Part shown: one piece after another, positions 61,542 to 64,000 of the stretch
Layout: every line of letters begins with the position of its first letter
Position numbering within the stretch: the stretch's first letter is position 1
NCBI GenBank assembly: GCA_020634035.1
Contig: JACKCM010000002.1
Location: forward strand, 846,241 to 910,240
DNA from: Candidatus Obscuribacterales bacterium
Lineage (GTDB): Bacteria > Cyanobacteriota > Vampirovibrionia > Obscuribacterales > Obscuribacteraceae
Direction: 5' to 3'
DNA: 64,000 bases
The notes under the pieces: model-generated
What the model was told of the DNA's origin: nothing
The model's database searches: none
Seen by the model: the letters and a program-made list of their open reading frames with translations, nothing else
Made by a program: the position numbers and the translations under genes

Positions 61542-63932
61542 ATGAACAAGTTAAGAACAATAAGAGTTAAAGCCTTTAGAGGGGCACTTGCAGACCTGAC
61601 GCTTGATTTTACAAAAAACAACCAGAGCGTCGCTATATTCGGTGAGAACGCCACAGGAAAGAGTACAGTAACGGACGCCGTCGAATGGTTCTTTACGAGT
61701 CAGGTTGGTCATTTGTGGGCGGAAGATTGCAGGGTAGATGCTCTTCGAAATGTTCTTGTTCAGGACGACAGTGAAGATAGTGAAGTCGAAATGAAGTTCA
61801 GTGATTCAAAAATGGACTCGGTCAAAGTTTTACCGGTTACTGGAAAACACAAACAAAACAACTCCACAAAAGCTTTTTCAGCGTTTATTGATCAAGCTGC
61901 CAAAGAACGGATCCTACTTCGGCATGCTGACGTTGCAGCTTTCGTTACTGCTACTAAGAGTGAGAAGCGCCAAGAGATCGAGAAGATAGTAGGTTACGAT
62001 GATGTTCGAAAGTTTAGAGATGCCATCAGAGGCACAAAAACCAAACTTGAAAAAGATCCTGACTATCTGGCGGCCACTAGACTCGTAGAGGCTGCAGAGT
62101 CAGATCTGTTAAAGCTTTCGGGAGAAACAATAGCAAAGAAAGAACAAGTGTTCGCCAAAATGAACTCCATACTGGCTGATCATAAAATTGATGTGATCGT
62201 ATCCGACAGCAATTCGTATAAGACTGCGATGCAATTGTTGAAAGGACAAATTGGAGACCCTAAAAAAACGGAAAAAAGACTGGGATACGAGTCTCTGAAA
62301 AAACACTTGGAGGTTTTAGATAAATCGCTCGTTTCGTATTTCGCTGTTAGAGATTTGTTCACTGAGAACTATCGGAACTTTATTAGTGATTCCGGATTGA
62401 TTGCGAAAGTGAAGTTGGAGGCATTTCTCAAAGCAGGAATAACAGTACTTTCTGAAGTGCCAGCTAAATCAGAACAATGTCCCTTTTGCTTGACAGATTA
62501 TGACTTGGAGTCATTGAGGCAAACTGTGGAGCAGCGTGTTGAAGAAATCGAGGAACTCAGTTCGAAATACAAGACTCTTTCTGAAGACAAAGCGAAGCTG
62601 ACGATTCAGCTGTCCGAAATCAAAAATGCCTTGACTGCAATTTCAACATCGCCAAATGAATTTTTCGAAGGAGACATCAGACAATTATTGCAAACACTGA
62701 TTAGTTCAATCCCGAATCTGGTTGAGCATTTCGAGGAAAGATTTGCATCATTGGAGTCAATCGAGTTTGAAGATGATTTGAACGAAGAGACATCTACCAG
62801 CTTTTTGAAATTCGCAAAAGTAGTGAATGATAAAATCGAAAGCCTTACTCTCTCAGATAGTGAAAATAAGGCACTTGTGTCGTATCAGACTATCGATGGA
62901 ATTGCTAAAGCGTTTTCACAGAGGAAGAAAAACAAAGAGCTTGTAGACGTTTTTCGAATTCAAATTGCTACGCTTGGTGATATTTACGAGAACTTTCTGA
63001 CTGTACAAAACGAGGCGGTACAAAAGGTTCTTGATACCATAAGTGAAGACGTTAATCACTTTTACAATCTACTTCTGCCAAGTGCAACTATAGACAATAT
63101 TAGCCTGAAGCTTTTAGGTGAGCAGGGAATTGAATTTGAGTATTCATTTCATGGAAATCCCACACATCCGCCGAAAAAGTACCTTAGCGAGTCTTACCTG
63201 AACTGTTTAGGGATTGTGCTATTTCTTTCCTCGGCTAAATTGTTCAACAAACAATGTAGATTTTTCGTGCTGGATGACATTGTTACCAGTTTCGATACCA
63301 ATTTGAGAAGAATGCTGATTCGATTACTTAAACAGGAATTCTCCGATTGGCAAATAGTCTTATTGACGCATGAGAAGTTTTGGTTCGATATCATGAAAAG
63401 AGAACTTGAAGGATCCAACTGGTTATTCAAAAACGTGAGTTATAGCCCATCTAGTGGTACCACTCTGGAGCAGTCCTTGCTAAATAAAAGAGACATCTTA
63501 CAGGCAAAGTTTGATGATGATACATTGACCGGTACTGATTTGCGGATATATCTTGAGAACGTACTTAAGGAAATTTGTGTCCGTCTGAAAGTTCCAGTGG
63601 AATATCGACCAAACGATAGAAACGAAGATAGAATGAGTGGAGAGTTGTTAAGTTCACTTAAAGGCGCTCTTAAGAAACATAAGTGTTCTGAAGTTAATGA
63701 GTCAGAGACTCTGAAGAATTTGGATGGTTCAGCTCTTGTAGTTAACAAAGACTCCCATGATTCTTCAGTATCAATCGATAAATCAGACTTACGAGTTTCT
63801 CTGGATGATATTGACAAGTTAGTGCAGACTTTTAAGTGCGACGATTGCAAATCGTGGGTTCAGGCAGATAACAAGGGAGCAGCTGGTTCTATCTACTGTG
63901 GCTGCGGGAAGAAAAGTATTTCCTGGGTCTGA
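61542..63932 (+). CDS. Rad50/SMC-like ATPase with zinc hook and zinc-ribbon tail
   Basis: A 796-residue ATPase; the ATG at 61542 is used here, though a TTG three bases earlier is better spaced from GAGGAG. It begins with a SMC-type N-lobe (TIRVKAFRGALADLTLDF) and Walker A GENATGKST. Long coiled coils flank a Rad50-type hook CPFC (Cys314 and Cys317 counted from the TTG). The head returns with the signature LSESYLNCLGIVLFLS, Walker B FFVLDDIVTSFD and H-loop LLTHEKFWFDIM. A C-terminal zinc ribbon (CDDCKSW ... CGCG) ends the protein. It resembles DNA-sensing SMC ATPases of defence systems; no matching effector is fused. Confidence 0.85.
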   Translation: MNKLRTIRVKAFRGALADLTLDFTKNNQSVAIFGENATGKSTVTDAVEWFFTSQVGHLWAEDCRVDALRNVLVQDDSEDSEVEMKFSDSKMDSVKVLPVTGKHKQNNSTKAFSAFIDQAAKERILLRHADVAAFVTATKSEKRQEIEKIVGYDDVRKFRDAIRGTKTKLEKDPDYLAATRLVEAAESDLLKLSGETIAKKEQVFAKMNSILADHKIDVIVSDSNSYKTAMQLLKGQIGDPKKTEKRLGYESLKKHLEVLDKSLVSYFAVRDLFTENYRNFISDSGLIAKVKLEAFLKAGITVLSEVPAKSEQCPFCLTDYDLESLRQTVEQRVEEIEELSSKYKTLSEDKAKLTIQLSEIKNALTAISTSPNEFFEGDIRQLLQTLISSIPNLVEHFEERFASLESIEFEDDLNEETSTSFLKFAKVVNDKIESLTLSDSENKALVSYQTIDGIAKAFSQRKKNKELVDVFRIQIATLGDIYENFLTVQNEAVQKVLDTISEDVNHFYNLLLPSATIDNISLKLLGEQGIEFEYSFHGNPTHPPKKYLSESYLNCLGIVLFLSSAKLFNKQCRFFVLDDIVTSFDTNLRRMLIRLLKQEFSDWQIVLLTHEKFWFDIMKRELEGSNWLFKNVSYSPSSGTTLEQSLLNKRDILQAKFDDDTLTGTDLRIYLENVLKEICVRLKVPVEYRPNDRNEDRMSGELLSSLKGALKKHKCSEVNESETLKNLDGSALVVNKDSHDSSVSIDKSDLRVSLDDIDKLVQTFKCDDCKSWVQADNKGAAGSIYCGCGKKSISWV

Positions 63933-64000
63933 AGGCTTACTGTAGTTAAAATCAAGATCCTCTGTATGCCCGGTCTAACTACTTATATCGTTTGTTCAGT

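Larger units (their letters stand above)
57239..64000. mobile_element. probable tRNA-Val-targeted genomic island, left part
   Basis: The intact tRNA-Val, a copy of its 3' half at 58176, visibly AT-rich DNA from about 58.3 kb, and genes unrelated to the housekeeping genes to the left are together typical of an island integrated at a tRNA. No integrase, transposase or right boundary is seen before the window ends, so extent and mobility are inferred. A 0.9-kb segment between the repeats carries one SAF-type gene; the ATPase genes lie beyond the second repeat. Confidence 0.55.

Overview
The window looks like a chromosomal segment of a non-photosynthetic relative of the cyanobacteria (Melainabacteria/Vampirovibrionia, perhaps an Obscuribacter-like lineage). 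This is an inference. It rests on proteins typical of cyanobacteria (a DUF4330 protein beside an IctB/O-antigen-ligase-like protein, and a HAS-barrel protein), on very long multi-domain proteins, and on the absence of photosynthesis genes. No 16S rRNA gene is present to settle it. Genes are densely packed: several neighbours overlap by TAATG, ATGA or GTGA, and three convergent pairs share their stop codons.

Layout. 1-12.3 kb: envelope and housekeeping genes on both strands (DUF4330, a HldE-like kinase, a TauE-like transporter, an SPFH protein, rsmB-fmt, a HAS-barrel protein, a lipoprotein, and dppB-dppC permeases whose ATPase lies 35 kb away). 12.4-12.7 kb: tRNA-Cys(GCA) and tRNA-Val(GAC) with a terminator. 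12.7-20.2 kb: a short DUF1501 protein, a TPR lipoprotein, DUF6941, the str operon rpsL-rpsG-fusA, and a tandem GNAT protein. 20.3-32.5 kb: smpB, a GHL10 hydrolase, a 2502-residue protein with three FHA domains and a transglutaminase-like triad, a Ser/Thr kinase immediately after it, and an RDD protein. 32.6-36.5 kb: membrane and nucleotidyltransferase genes, then a compact cassette of a TIGR04222-type membrane protein with a Cys/Gly tail, an MNIO (DUF692) enzyme and a small partner. 36.6-57 kb: a tandem ribbon-helix-helix protein, DUF212, polyprenyl synthase, acyl-CoA dehydrogenase, an S66 carboxypeptidase and its inactive-looking twin, Nnr, a PDZ protein, DppD, a sigma factor, a divergent stand-alone HypD, Yip1, DUF2934, patatin, MerC-Fur and a pseudokinase.

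57.2-64 kb: a tRNA-Val(UAC) gene whose 3' half is repeated 0.9 kb downstream (70 bp, one mismatch), followed by AT-rich DNA with a KTSC protein, two different SMC/ABC-type ATPases, a GIY-YIG nuclease on the opposite strand and a small acidic protein. This reads as a tRNA-targeted genomic island with defence-like content running off the right edge.

The three most interesting systems are: (1) the membrane Cys/Gly tail + MNIO + partner cassette, which looks like peptide modification of a membrane-anchored protein; (2) the giant FHA/transglutaminase-like protein paired with a kinase; (3) the two-ATPase/GIY-YIG island. All assignments come from reading motifs; no database search was run.
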